A stretch of 27,881 bases of DNA from Eubacteriales bacterium. Its GTDB lineage: Bacteria > Bacillota_A > Clostridia > Lachnospirales > Lachnospiraceae. Positions 1-6,364 of the stretch are shown in pieces. A program made the translations under genes and the position numbers. Below the pieces are notes generated by a model. It was not told the DNA's origin, did not search any database, and worked only from the letters and a program-made list of their open reading frames with translations. The DNA is taken from assembly GCA_030527765.1 (NCBI GenBank), contig JAUNAE010000009.1, forward strand, positions 1 to 27,881. The letters are read 5' to 3'. Position 1 is the first letter of the stretch. Each line of letters begins with the position of its first letter.

Positions 1-19
1 GTTTTCGGGAAAACTATGA

Positions 20-25
20 TACAAT
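20..25 (+). promoter_or_regulatory. possible -10 element upstream of mutY
   Basis: TACAAT is a good -10 hexamer, about 90 nt before the mutY start. The matching -35 would lie at or beyond the left edge of the window, so the promoter cannot be completed. It would put the repeat at 57-88 inside the mutY leader RNA. Confidence 0.35.
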
Positions 26-56
26 AGGGGCGCAACATGATGCTAACCGAATAAAA

Positions 57-88
57 TAGCGGAAGCGGACTGCGAATATCCGCTTGAC
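57..88 (+). repeat. dispersed intergenic hairpin repeat, copy A
   Basis: This 32-nt element has the core AGCGGACTGCGAATATCCGC. The arms AAGCGGA (63-69) and TCCGCTT (79-85) can pair around a loop of about nine bases. Near-identical copies lie upstream of ktrB, nrdR, citrate synthase and the shikimate kinase-like gene, in the same sense as those genes. It ends 26 nt before the mutY start. Confidence 0.75.
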
Positions 89-114
89 CGAATAGTTTTG
101 AAGTTTTCGAAGAG

Positions 115-1170
115 GTGAACATACTGAAAGAGATTCCGGTGCCATTGCTGAAATGGTATGACCAAAACAAAAGAAGCCTTCCGTGGAGAGATAAGAACAA
201 CGGATATTATACATGGGTTTCGGAGATTATGCTTCAACAGACGAGGGTGGAAGCAGTGAAGCCTTATTTTGAGCGGTTTGTTACTGCATTGCCGGATATT
301 GAAGCGCTTTCCGAATGTCCGGAGGATCAGCTGCTGAAGCTGTGGGAAGGATTGGGGTATTATAGCCGTGTCCGTAATCTTCAGGCGGCAGCGAAGGATA
401 TGAAACAGAGGTTTCAATGTCAGCTTCCCGCAGACTATGATGATCTTCTCAGTCTGAAAGGAATCGGAAGATATACGGCAGGAGCGATTGCGTCCATTGC
501 TTATGGAATTCCGGTGCCGGCTGTGGATGGCAATGTCCTTCGTGTGATTTCAAGGATCACAGAGAGCCGAGAAGATATCACAAAGGATGCTGTAAAAAAA
601 GCAGTTGAAACTTCTCTGGCAGAGATCATTCCAAAGGATCGTCCCGGAGATTTTAATCAGGCGCTTATGGAACTGGGGGCAGTCATCTGTGTACCGAATG
701 GTCCTGCAAAATGTTCGGAGTGTCCGGTGTCCGGTTTTTGTCTTGCCTGCAAACATGGAACTCAGGCGGACATTCCGGTGAAGAAGCAGAAGAAACCCCG
801 TGTGAAGGAAGAGCGCACGGTTTATGTCATTCAGGATGGCAGCCGTACACTGATCAGGAAACGGCCGTCCAAAGGACTTCTGGCAGGACTTTATGAACTG
901 CCGAACAGTCTCGGATATAAAACTTCAGAAGAAGTTCTGAAGGATGTGGAGAAGATGGGATTCGTTCCCATGCATATTCAAAAACTTCCGGAAGCAAAGC
1001 ATATTTTTTCCCATATTGAATGGCAGATGCAGGCTTACCGGATTCGTGTGGCGGATGCAGATGCTGTCCGGGGAGAGAACTGGTTTCTTGTAGACCGGGG
1101 AGAATCGGAAGAATCCTATGCGATTCCTTCTGCCTTTGCTGCTTATACAAAATATATGATAAAGGAGTGA
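115..1170 (+). CDS. mutY: A/G-specific adenine DNA glycosylase MutY
   Basis: MutY removes adenine mispaired with guanine or 8-oxoguanine in base excision repair. The 351-residue length fits the family. Residues 36-43 read SEIMLQQT, with catalytic Glu37. The helix-hairpin-helix LKGIGRYTAGAIAS (about 114-127) is followed by PAVDGNV with catalytic Asp138; both numbers match the E. coli enzyme. The iron-sulfur cysteines are C192, C200, C203 and C209 (C-X7-C-X2-C-X5-C). Residues from about 235 form the MutT/NUDIX-like domain that reads 8-oxoG (RKRPSKGLLAGLYELPN). The start is GTG, because the frame has a stop at 85-87 and no ATG before it; AGAGG lies directly upstream. The glycosyltransferase starts 7 nt after the stop, so the two are probably co-transcribed. 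Confidence 0.96.
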   Translation: MNILKEIPVPLLKWYDQNKRSLPWRDKNNGYYTWVSEIMLQQTRVEAVKPYFERFVTALPDIEALSECPEDQLLKLWEGLGYYSRVRNLQAAAKDMKQRFQCQLPADYDDLLSLKGIGRYTAGAIASIAYGIPVPAVDGNVLRVISRITESREDITKDAVKKAVETSLAEIIPKDRPGDFNQALMELGAVICVPNGPAKCSECPVSGFCLACKHGTQADIPVKKQKKPRVKEERTVYVIQDGSRTLIRKRPSKGLLAGLYELPNSLGYKTSEEVLKDVEKMGFVPMHIQKLPEAKHIFSHIEWQMQAYRIRVADADAVRGENWFLVDRGESEESYAIPSAFAAYTKYMIKE

Positions 1171-1177
1171 CAAGAAG

Positions 1178-2194
1178 ATGAAGATTCTCAGTATTGCAAT
1201 ACCTTGTTATAATTCAGAAGCATACATGGAAAAATGCATCAACTCTCTCTTAGAAGGGGGAGAAGAGGTAGAGATTATTATTGTCGATGACGGATCCAAA
1301 GATCGAACTGCAGAGATTGCTGACGAATATGCGGCGAAATATCCATCGATTATTAAAGCGGTTCATCAGGAAAACGGAGGTCACGGGGAAGCGGTAAATG
1401 CCGGAATCCGCAATGCGACGGGACTCTACTTCAAAGTGGTGGACAGTGATGACTGGGTTGCAAAAGAACCGTATCTCAAAATTTTGAAGAAACTGGAAGA
1501 ACTTTCCAAAGGACCGGAAACCATTGATCTTATGATCAGCAATTTTGTTTATGACAAACAGGGAGTGACAAGAAAACGTGTCATGCGCTATCGTCATTTT
1601 CTTCCACAGGATGAAATCTTTACATGGAAAGAATTCAGACATATGCCGAAAGGAAAGTATTTGCTGATGCATTCCATGATTTATCGTACGCAGCTTCTTC
1701 ATGAGTGTGGGCTGGAACTTCCGAAGCACACCTTCTACGTGGATAATCTGTTTGCATTCGAACCACTTCCTTATGTGAAGAAAATGTACTACATGGACGT
1801 GAACTTCTATCACTATTTTATCGGACGCGATGACCAGTCTGTGAATGAACAGGTAATGATCAGAAGAATTGATCAGCAGATCAGGGTCAATAAGCTGATG
1901 GTGGATGTATATAACAAAGGAAATTTCCAGGAAAAGCATCTCAAAAAGTATATGTTCAGCTATCTGGATATTATTACAACGGTTTCTTCCATCATGCTTA
2001 TTCGTGCAGAGACGGAAGAAGCTCTTGAAAAGAAAAAAGAACTTCTGAACTATATCAAAAAAGAGAACAGAGGCACTTACAATCAGCTTCGTCACAGTCT
2101 GTTTGGAAGAGTCATGAATCTTCCGGGCAAGGGCGGAAGAAAGATTTCTGTTACAGCGTACAAAATATCTCAAAAATTCTACGGGTTCAACTGA
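1178..2194 (+). CDS. family 2 glycosyltransferase
   Basis: This is a 338-residue GT-A fold glycosyltransferase, which would move a sugar from a nucleotide-sugar to an unidentified acceptor, probably a cell-surface glycan or lipid. Residues 4-12 read LSIAIPCYN, then IIIVDDGSKDRT (about 33-44) for nucleotide binding. QENGGHGEAVNAGI and the metal-binding VVDSDDW (about 87-93) complete the GT2 signature. No convincing transmembrane segment is seen, so it is likely cytosolic or peripheral. AAAGGAG (1161-1167) overlaps the end of mutY and sits 10 nt before the ATG, so translation is probably linked to mutY. The C-terminal half is lysine-rich and less conserved. The acceptor and sugar cannot be read from the sequence. 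Confidence 0.9.
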   Translation: MKILSIAIPCYNSEAYMEKCINSLLEGGEEVEIIIVDDGSKDRTAEIADEYAAKYPSIIKAVHQENGGHGEAVNAGIRNATGLYFKVVDSDDWVAKEPYLKILKKLEELSKGPETIDLMISNFVYDKQGVTRKRVMRYRHFLPQDEIFTWKEFRHMPKGKYLLMHSMIYRTQLLHECGLELPKHTFYVDNLFAFEPLPYVKKMYYMDVNFYHYFIGRDDQSVNEQVMIRRIDQQIRVNKLMVDVYNKGNFQEKHLKKYMFSYLDIITTVSSIMLIRAETEEALEKKKELLNYIKKENRGTYNQLRHSLFGRVMNLPGKGGRKISVTAYKISQKFYGFN

Positions 2195-2218
2195 TAAGGA
2201 TTCGGGAAAATTTATATT

Positions 2219-2284
2219 AAAAAAAGTCGTCTCGGAGACAGGCCGTTTTCATAATGGCACTGCCCTTCCGGGGCGACTTTTTTT
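2219..2284. terminator. bidirectional intrinsic terminator between convergent genes
   Basis: GTCGTCTCGG (2226-2235) pairs with CCGGGGCGAC (2268-2277) over 10 bp with two G-U pairs. It has a run of A before and a run of T after, so it can stop transcription from both sides. It lies between the glycosyltransferase and the PAP2 gene. Confidence 0.8.
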
Positions 2285-2302
2285 GTTCCCTTGCAGGGAA
2301 CA

Positions 2303-3019
2303 TTATTTGTTTTGCATCTTCACGGTTTTTGCCGGAAGTCGTTTGCGGCGGCTCCAGGACAAGCTTCGCTCGTAGATAGAAAGAGCGGTACTTTGTACTC
2401 TTCTGGAGTAAAACAGAAGGTCACCGAAGAGGGCGAGTGTTGTACCCATGCATACGTCGATGACGGAATGCTGTTTCAGGAACATGGTTGACAGAATAAT
2501 CAGCACGGTTAATGTGAAGGAACCGTAGCGAACTGCCGGGCGATCCTGGAATAGTTCACTGTTGTGAATGGCCCTATGGATGGCAAAAGAATTAAATACA
2601 TGAATGCTCGGCAGAATATTGGTAGGAGTATCTGTCATGTAGAGATGCTGAACCGCTGTCACGAAGATATTGCTGTGGGTGAATTCTGTCGGGCGAAGAT
2701 GCTGAATATTCGGGAACACATAGGAAACAATGAGGAATATTGTCATTCCCATGATCAGATTCAGGGAAAGCTGATAATATTCTTTTTTGCTCGGGTTTTT
2801 GAAAACGAAATAAACAACTGCGCCAATCATGTAAGGAAACCACAGAAGATAAGGGATGATGAAATATTCGCAGAAGGGAATCATATCATCAAACACCGTA
2901 TGAACAACGTGGAATACCCGGACAGGTCTGGCTTCCAGATAGCGAAAACATAAAATATAGATAATCGCATAGGACAGCATCAGAAATCCGTGTTTGTACT
3001 TTTGAATAAATAGTCGCAA
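2303..3019 (-). CDS. PAP2-family membrane phosphatase (inositolphosphotransferase-like)
   Basis: This 238-residue integral membrane protein has about six hydrophobic segments (roughly 11-28, 55-73, 84-103, 165-180 and 188-205, plus the 118-128 region). It carries the variant PAP2 motifs typical of Clostridia: NIQHLRPTEF (104-113), NILPSIHVFNS with His140, and STMFLKQHSVIDV with His184. The last two replace the classical PSGH and SRxxxxxHxxxD motifs. Such proteins usually dephosphorylate or transfer lipid phosphate groups at the membrane. The start is TTG (3017-3019), 8 nt after GAAGGAG; no ATG is in frame between this site and the preceding stop. The lipid kinase ends 22 nt upstream, so the pair forms an operon that could phosphorylate and dephosphorylate membrane lipids. 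Confidence 0.85.
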   Translation of the reverse strand: MRLFIQKYKHGFLMLSYAIIYILCFRYLEARPVRVFHVVHTVFDDMIPFCEYFIIPYLLWFPYMIGAVVYFVFKNPSKKEYYQLSLNLIMGMTIFLIVSYVFPNIQHLRPTEFTHSNIFVTAVQHLYMTDTPTNILPSIHVFNSFAIHRAIHNSELFQDRPAVRYGSFTLTVLIILSTMFLKQHSVIDVCMGTTLALFGDLLFYSRRVQSTALSIYERSLSWSRRKRLPAKTVKMQNK

Positions 3020-3041
3020 AAAATCAACTCCTTCTCAGATA

Positions 3042-3971
3042 TTAGACAATCATACGAAGTTTTTTGCCTCCAATGCCGACAGAAAGAGTTTTGCGGATGC
3101 CTTTTTCTTCCCCGTCCACATGGATGGGAAGAGGGCTCTTGCAGGCAACAGTAACTTGTTTGCTGCGGAAAATATGAATTCCCGGAATTCTTGTATGCTT
3201 CCCCGGAAATGCCAGTGGAAGACAGCAGAGAATCATAAGCTTCGGCATGGAGTCTACAACGATGATATCCAGAAAACCATCTCCGGGAGAGGCTTCAGGG
3301 CAGAACTTAAATCCTCCGCCTTCATAAGGCTGATTCATAACTGCTGCGAAGTACATCTTCTTGAAATGGTACGTTCTGTTATTGTCAAGTGTAAGGATGG
3401 CTTCCTCGGGTTTTGTAAAAAGAATTTGTTTCAGAGCGACAAACAGGTAAACCAGCTTTCCAAGGTGGAGACGATTGAGAAAAATCTTCGCCTGTGAAGC
3501 TGAAACCTCGTGGCATACGGCGGCATCATAGCCGATTCCCGTGCTGATTCCGAAATGCAGAGAGTCTTTTCCTGCTTCTACCGAGGGCATATCCAACTCA
3601 GTAATATATTCTTCTCTGAGAATCGTGTCAAGGGCTTCCGGGGCATTTTGTGGAATGTGCATACCCCGACAGAAATCGTTCCCGGAACCGGTAGGAATAA
3701 AGCCGAAAATGACAGAGTCCGGATCGGAAATTCCCGAGAATACTTCATGAATGGTTCCATCTCCCCCAAGGGCAATCAGATGAACCGGATTGGAAGGGGA
3801 GCCCTTGCGGCTTATGTGGGCTGCAAGTTTTTTTGCGTGGCCCACGTAGCGGGTCATATATACCTCATAGGAAATCTTTTTGAGTTCCAGTTCCTTCTTA
3901 ATAGAAAGCCATACGGTCTTACCGGCGCCGGATCTGGAATTCGGATTTACAAGAAAATAATATATGGACAT
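3042..3971 (-). CDS. diacylglycerol/lipid kinase family protein (YegS/BmrU-like)
   Basis: This 309-residue protein has the diacylglycerol kinase catalytic fold. NPNSRSGAG lies at 9-17, the ATP-binding GGDGTIHEV at 69-77, and FIPTGSGNDFCRG at 91-103. A late VDGEE motif near residue 285 is also typical. It should phosphorylate a lipid such as diacylglycerol using ATP, at the inner face of the membrane. The first 130 residues form the NAD-kinase-like lobe and the rest a beta-sandwich. The ATG is preceded by GAGGTAA at a 9-nt spacing. It is the first gene of a two-gene minus-strand unit with PAP2. The exact lipid is not deducible; BmrU/YegS-type and undecaprenol-type roles remain open. Confidence 0.9.
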   Translation of the reverse strand: MSIYYFLVNPNSRSGAGKTVWLSIKKELELKKISYEVYMTRYVGHAKKLAAHISRKGSPSNPVHLIALGGDGTIHEVFSGISDPDSVIFGFIPTGSGNDFCRGMHIPQNAPEALDTILREEYITELDMPSVEAGKDSLHFGISTGIGYDAAVCHEVSASQAKIFLNRLHLGKLVYLFVALKQILFTKPEEAILTLDNNRTYHFKKMYFAAVMNQPYEGGGFKFCPEASPGDGFLDIIVVDSMPKLMILCCLPLAFPGKHTRIPGIHIFRSKQVTVACKSPLPIHVDGEEKGIRKTLSVGIGGKKLRMIV

Positions 3972-4291
3972 GAACAGTTACCTCATTTCCACCCTGCGAT
4001 CGGCGGTGGATCACCTGTATGTAGTACAATAGTTAAGAATATTGTAACATTTTTGTGACGAAATACAATTCCTTTCGCTGAAAATGTGTGAGAAAAATCT
4101 AAGGACACCTTTTACAAAAATGAAAACAGAAAATTATAGAAATTGTACATTTACAATTCGGAATAATGGATTTATACTAAAAATAGCTATGAAAACGATA
4201 ACAGATTTCAGAAGACTTGTAAGATGAAAGTGCAGATTACAGGAATCTGATCGATTCGAAACAGTAATATTTGCAGAACATGGGAGAGAGT
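3972..4291. other. divergent intergenic region
   Basis: This 320-nt gap separates the lipid kinase (-) and HAD (+) genes. It is AT-rich and contains no credible gene. The only clear signal is the + strand promoter at 4150-4178. For the minus strand I could not find a convincing -35/-10 pair. Confidence 0.6.
4150..4178 (+). promoter_or_regulatory. sigma-A-type promoter for the HAD gene
   Basis: TTTACA (4150-4155) and TATACT (4173-4178) are separated by exactly 17 nt. Predicted start of transcription is near 4185, giving a leader of about 107 nt before the ATG at 4292. Confidence 0.6.
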
Positions 4292-5125
4292 ATGAATAAA
4301 AAAGTAATCTTTCTTGATATTGATGGAACTTTTACAGAACCGGGATGCAATGATGCCCCGGAGTCAGCAGTCAGAGCCGTAGAAGAGGCGCGCAGAAATG
4401 GTCATTATGTGTTCTTGTGCACAGGACGCAATTATGATATGCTGAAACCGGTTCTTCAGTATGACTTTGACGGTGTGATTGCCAGCGCAGGCGGTTATGT
4501 TGTATATCGGAATGAAGTGATTTTTGACTGTCCGATGACGCCTGAACAGCAGGAGAAAGTCCTTACTGTGTTGGAGAAGAATGGCATATTCCGAACAGTG
4601 GAATGCAAAGACGGTTCCTTCACAGATGACAGTTTCAAAGAGTTTTTGAAAGCAAATGCAGGAGAGAATGGAAACAGCGAATTCCTTCGTTGGAGGGAGC
4701 AGATTGAGAAATCTCTGAATATCCGTTCCATGAAAGAGTATGACGGACGTCCTGTATATAAGGTTGTCATTATGGCAAGTGATGAGGCTATGTTAGAGGA
4801 GCCGAAGAGAGTTCTGGAAGAGGAGTTTCTCTTCAGTATTCAGGATAAGGATCAGAGAGGAATTATCAATGGAGAGCTGATCAATCGCAGATTTGATAAG
4901 GGTCAGGCTGTGGTTCGTGTCTGCGAACATCTCGGAATTCCGGTTGAAGATTCCATTGGATTTGGAGACAGTGTCAACGATCGTGAGATGCTTGAGGTTT
5001 GTGGTGTCAGCGTATGTATGGCAAATGGCAGTGAGTCTATGAAGGCGATTGCGGATTATGTGTGTCCGGCAGTGACGGAGGATGGTCTTGCAGCTGCATT
5101 CAGGAAATATCACCTGACCGACTGA
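4292..5125 (+). CDS. Cof-type HAD hydrolase (sugar-phosphate phosphatase family)
   Basis: This 277-residue cytosolic HAD-superfamily phosphatase is of the Cof/YidA type. Motif I is FLDIDGT with nucleophile Asp9 and acid/base Asp11. Motif II is CTGR (Thr44), motif III is Lys204 in RRFDKGQAV, and motif IV is GFGDSVND with Asp226 and Asp230. The type IIB cap lies between, at about 85-195. Members hydrolyse sugar phosphates, nucleotides or FMN, often with broad specificity, so the substrate is unknown. The ATG at 4292 is chosen because GGGAGAG lies a few bases before it. An in-frame TTG at 4271 would add seven residues but lacks a suitable site and would spoil the usual N-terminus. HPr follows 77 nt later with no terminator between. 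Confidence 0.92.
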   Translation: MNKKVIFLDIDGTFTEPGCNDAPESAVRAVEEARRNGHYVFLCTGRNYDMLKPVLQYDFDGVIASAGGYVVYRNEVIFDCPMTPEQQEKVLTVLEKNGIFRTVECKDGSFTDDSFKEFLKANAGENGNSEFLRWREQIEKSLNIRSMKEYDGRPVYKVVIMASDEAMLEEPKRVLEEEFLFSIQDKDQRGIINGELINRRFDKGQAVVRVCEHLGIPVEDSIGFGDSVNDREMLEVCGVSVCMANGSESMKAIADYVCPAVTEDGLAAAFRKYHLTD

Positions 5126-5202
5126 TATTGCTGCATTTCGAAGCCGGTTCAGAATCGGACTTCGGGTGAGATAGAATAACTTATATTAATGGAGGGCAAG
5201 AA

Positions 5203-5460
5203 ATGAAACAGTTTACTTATGTAATCAAAGATGAGATCGGAATCCACGCAAGACCGGCAGGTCTTCTTGTGAAGGAAGCAAAGAAATACGAGAGCACCAT
5301 CGAGATCGCAAAAGGTGACAAAAAAGCAGCTGCTACCAAACTTATGGCAATCATGGGAATGGCTGTAAAATGCGGTGATACTGTAACCGTTACTGCTGAG
5401 GGTGCAGATGAAGATGCTGCAGCAGAGGGAATCAAAGCATTCTTCGAAGCTAATCTTTAA
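5203..5460 (+). CDS. ptsH: HPr-family phosphocarrier protein
   Basis: This 85-residue protein is the size of HPr, the small cytosolic carrier that takes phosphate from enzyme I of the sugar phosphotransferase system and passes it to enzymes IIA. The active-site motif GIHARPAG places phospho-acceptor His15 exactly where expected, with Arg17. The regulatory Ser46 normally found in KSIMG is not present: the equivalent stretch is LMAIMG with Ala49 after a three-residue insertion. Control by HPr kinase and CcpA through this protein is therefore unlikely, and a second HPr may exist elsewhere. GGAGGG lies 7 nt before the ATG. No ptsI is next to it. A strong terminator follows at 5506-5551. Confidence 0.9.
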   Translation: MKQFTYVIKDEIGIHARPAGLLVKEAKKYESTIEIAKGDKKAAATKLMAIMGMAVKCGDTVTVTAEGADEDAAAEGIKAFFEANL

Positions 5461-5505
5461 TCAAATGAAGGAAGGCTCCTGCTTCTGATGAGCAGAGCAT
5501 GAAAA

Positions 5506-5551
5506 GGTGTGTACGTAGAGGGAGTTTCCCGCTTGGTACACACCTTTTTTT
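5506..5551 (+). terminator. intrinsic terminator after HPr
   Basis: GGTGTGTAC (5506-5514) pairs perfectly with GTACACACC (5536-5544), followed by seven T residues. It separates the HPr unit from the TRAP transporter promoter that starts 12 nt later. Confidence 0.85.
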
Positions 5552-5562
5552 GTCCAAATCAC

Positions 5563-5591
5563 TTGACGATTTTAACAAAATACGGTACTAT
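5563..5591 (+). promoter_or_regulatory. promoter of the TRAP transporter operon
   Basis: TTGACG (5563-5568) and TACTAT (5586-5591) are separated by 17 nt. Transcription should start near 5598, about 260 nt before dctQ, leaving a long leader. Confidence 0.7.
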
Positions 5592-5606
5592 TGCTTTAAA
5601 CTTTTA

Positions 5607-5627
5607 GTTGGATAAAGTGTATCCAAC
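5607..5627. promoter_or_regulatory. 21-bp inverted repeat, probable operator at the TRAP transcription start
   Basis: GTTGGATA (5607-5614) and TATCCAAC (5620-5627) are perfect 8-bp arms around AAGTG. The repeat begins about 9 nt downstream of the predicted start site, a typical place for a repressor operator. As RNA it would also form a stable 5' hairpin. No regulator gene is adjacent, so the binding protein is unknown. Confidence 0.55.
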
Positions 5628-5860
5628 AAGGTGGCATTATATTGGATTGCCTGAGGGTTGTCCCGGGAATTCCCCGTCATAGGAGTCGCGTATGCCGGTA
5701 CGTAGCAGAATCGTACTTGTTTCAAAGGCGAAACAGGGTGTTTGCGGAAGAGAGATGTCCGTCCCTAGTCTTGGGATGGATTTTTTTTGCCATATGGAAG
5801 AAACGTATCATATGGAAAGAACAACGATTTCTGAAACCGAAGCAGAGAAGGAGGCCTGTT
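5628..5860 (+). promoter_or_regulatory. structured TRAP leader with attenuator-type terminator
   Basis: No gene is credible in this stretch. The RNA can form GTACG/CGTAC (5698-5702 with 5712-5716) and TGTTTC/GAAACA (5718-5723 with 5730-5735). It then forms an intrinsic terminator: TCCGTCCC (5758-5765) with GGGATGGA (5773-5780), followed by eight T. A competing stem can form between GGG plus CGGA (5736-5738, 5745-5748) and TCCG plus CCC (5758-5761, 5763-5765), using the same bases as the terminator's 5' arm. This is the layout of a riboswitch or protein-controlled attenuator. I could not match it to a riboswitch class I know. After the terminator only the dctQ ribosome binding site remains. 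Confidence 0.6.
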
Positions 5861-6361
5861 ATGAAAATCTACAAAAACATCATGAATGCAGTAGCACTTG
5901 TGGAAAAAATCATTCTTTGCCTGTCTACCCTTCTGATTCTGGTCCTGACCGTAGGAAATGTCTTTTCCCGAAAAGTCATTCACCGGTCCTGGTCCTTTAC
6001 AGAAGAGCTGGTAGTTGCTGTATTCGTACTGATTACCCTTCTTGCAGCAGCACTGAGTGCAAGAGAAGAGGGGGGATTAGTAAGTCTGACACTGTTCACA
6101 GACCGTATTCCAGAATCCTGGAAGAAACCATCTGTGATTATCATTACGGTACTGAGTCTGATCTTTGCCGGTGTTCTGTTTTACTATGGAATGGATAAAG
6201 TTATGACTCAGCTGGCGAATGGTAAGCGTACATTCGTACTGAACTGGCCGGAATGGATTTTCTGGTCTTTTGTACCGATTGGAGCCGGATGCATGATCCT
6301 GCATATCATTGAATTTTGTGTGGATACCTGCTGCGGCAATGAAAAAAAGGAGGAGAAATAA
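5861..6361 (+). CDS. dctQ: TRAP transporter small membrane subunit DctQ
   Basis: This 166-residue integral membrane protein is the small permease of a tripartite ATP-independent periplasmic (TRAP) transporter, which imports organic acids using an ion gradient. Four hydrophobic helices are visible (about 16-35, 45-66, 88-110, 128-150). The family-typical SWSFTEELVV follows helix 1. The start is ATG 5861, 6 nt after AAGGAGG (5848-5854). A longer reading from TTG at 5642 would translate the leader and its terminator and is rejected. The cysteine-rich tail CVDTCCGNEKKEEK ends 3 nt before the dctM fusion gene, so the two are co-translated. DctQ normally packs beside DctM and stiffens the complex. 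Confidence 0.92.
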   Translation: MKIYKNIMNAVALVEKIILCLSTLLILVLTVGNVFSRKVIHRSWSFTEELVVAVFVLITLLAAALSAREEGGLVSLTLFTDRIPESWKKPSVIIITVLSLIFAGVLFYYGMDKVMTQLANGKRTFVLNWPEWIFWSFVPIGAGCMILHIIEFCVDTCCGNEKKEEK

Positions 6362-6364
6362 TCA

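Noticed and set aside
1250..2173. 307-codon minus-strand frame inside the glycosyltransferase gene
   Set aside because: It is a shadow of the clear GT2 gene with Phe/His/Ile-rich composition, no ribosome binding site and no known motif.
5147..5166. Hairpin-like CGAAGCCG/CGGACTTCG region before HPr (about 5138-5166) as another copy of the dispersed repeat
   Set aside because: The spacing resembles the repeat, but the bases match too poorly to count it.
5642..5860. N-terminal extension of dctQ from a TTG codon
   Set aside because: It would translate through a terminator hairpin into an Arg/Cys-rich stretch unlike DctQ; AAGGAGG and ATG at 5861 give the normal start.
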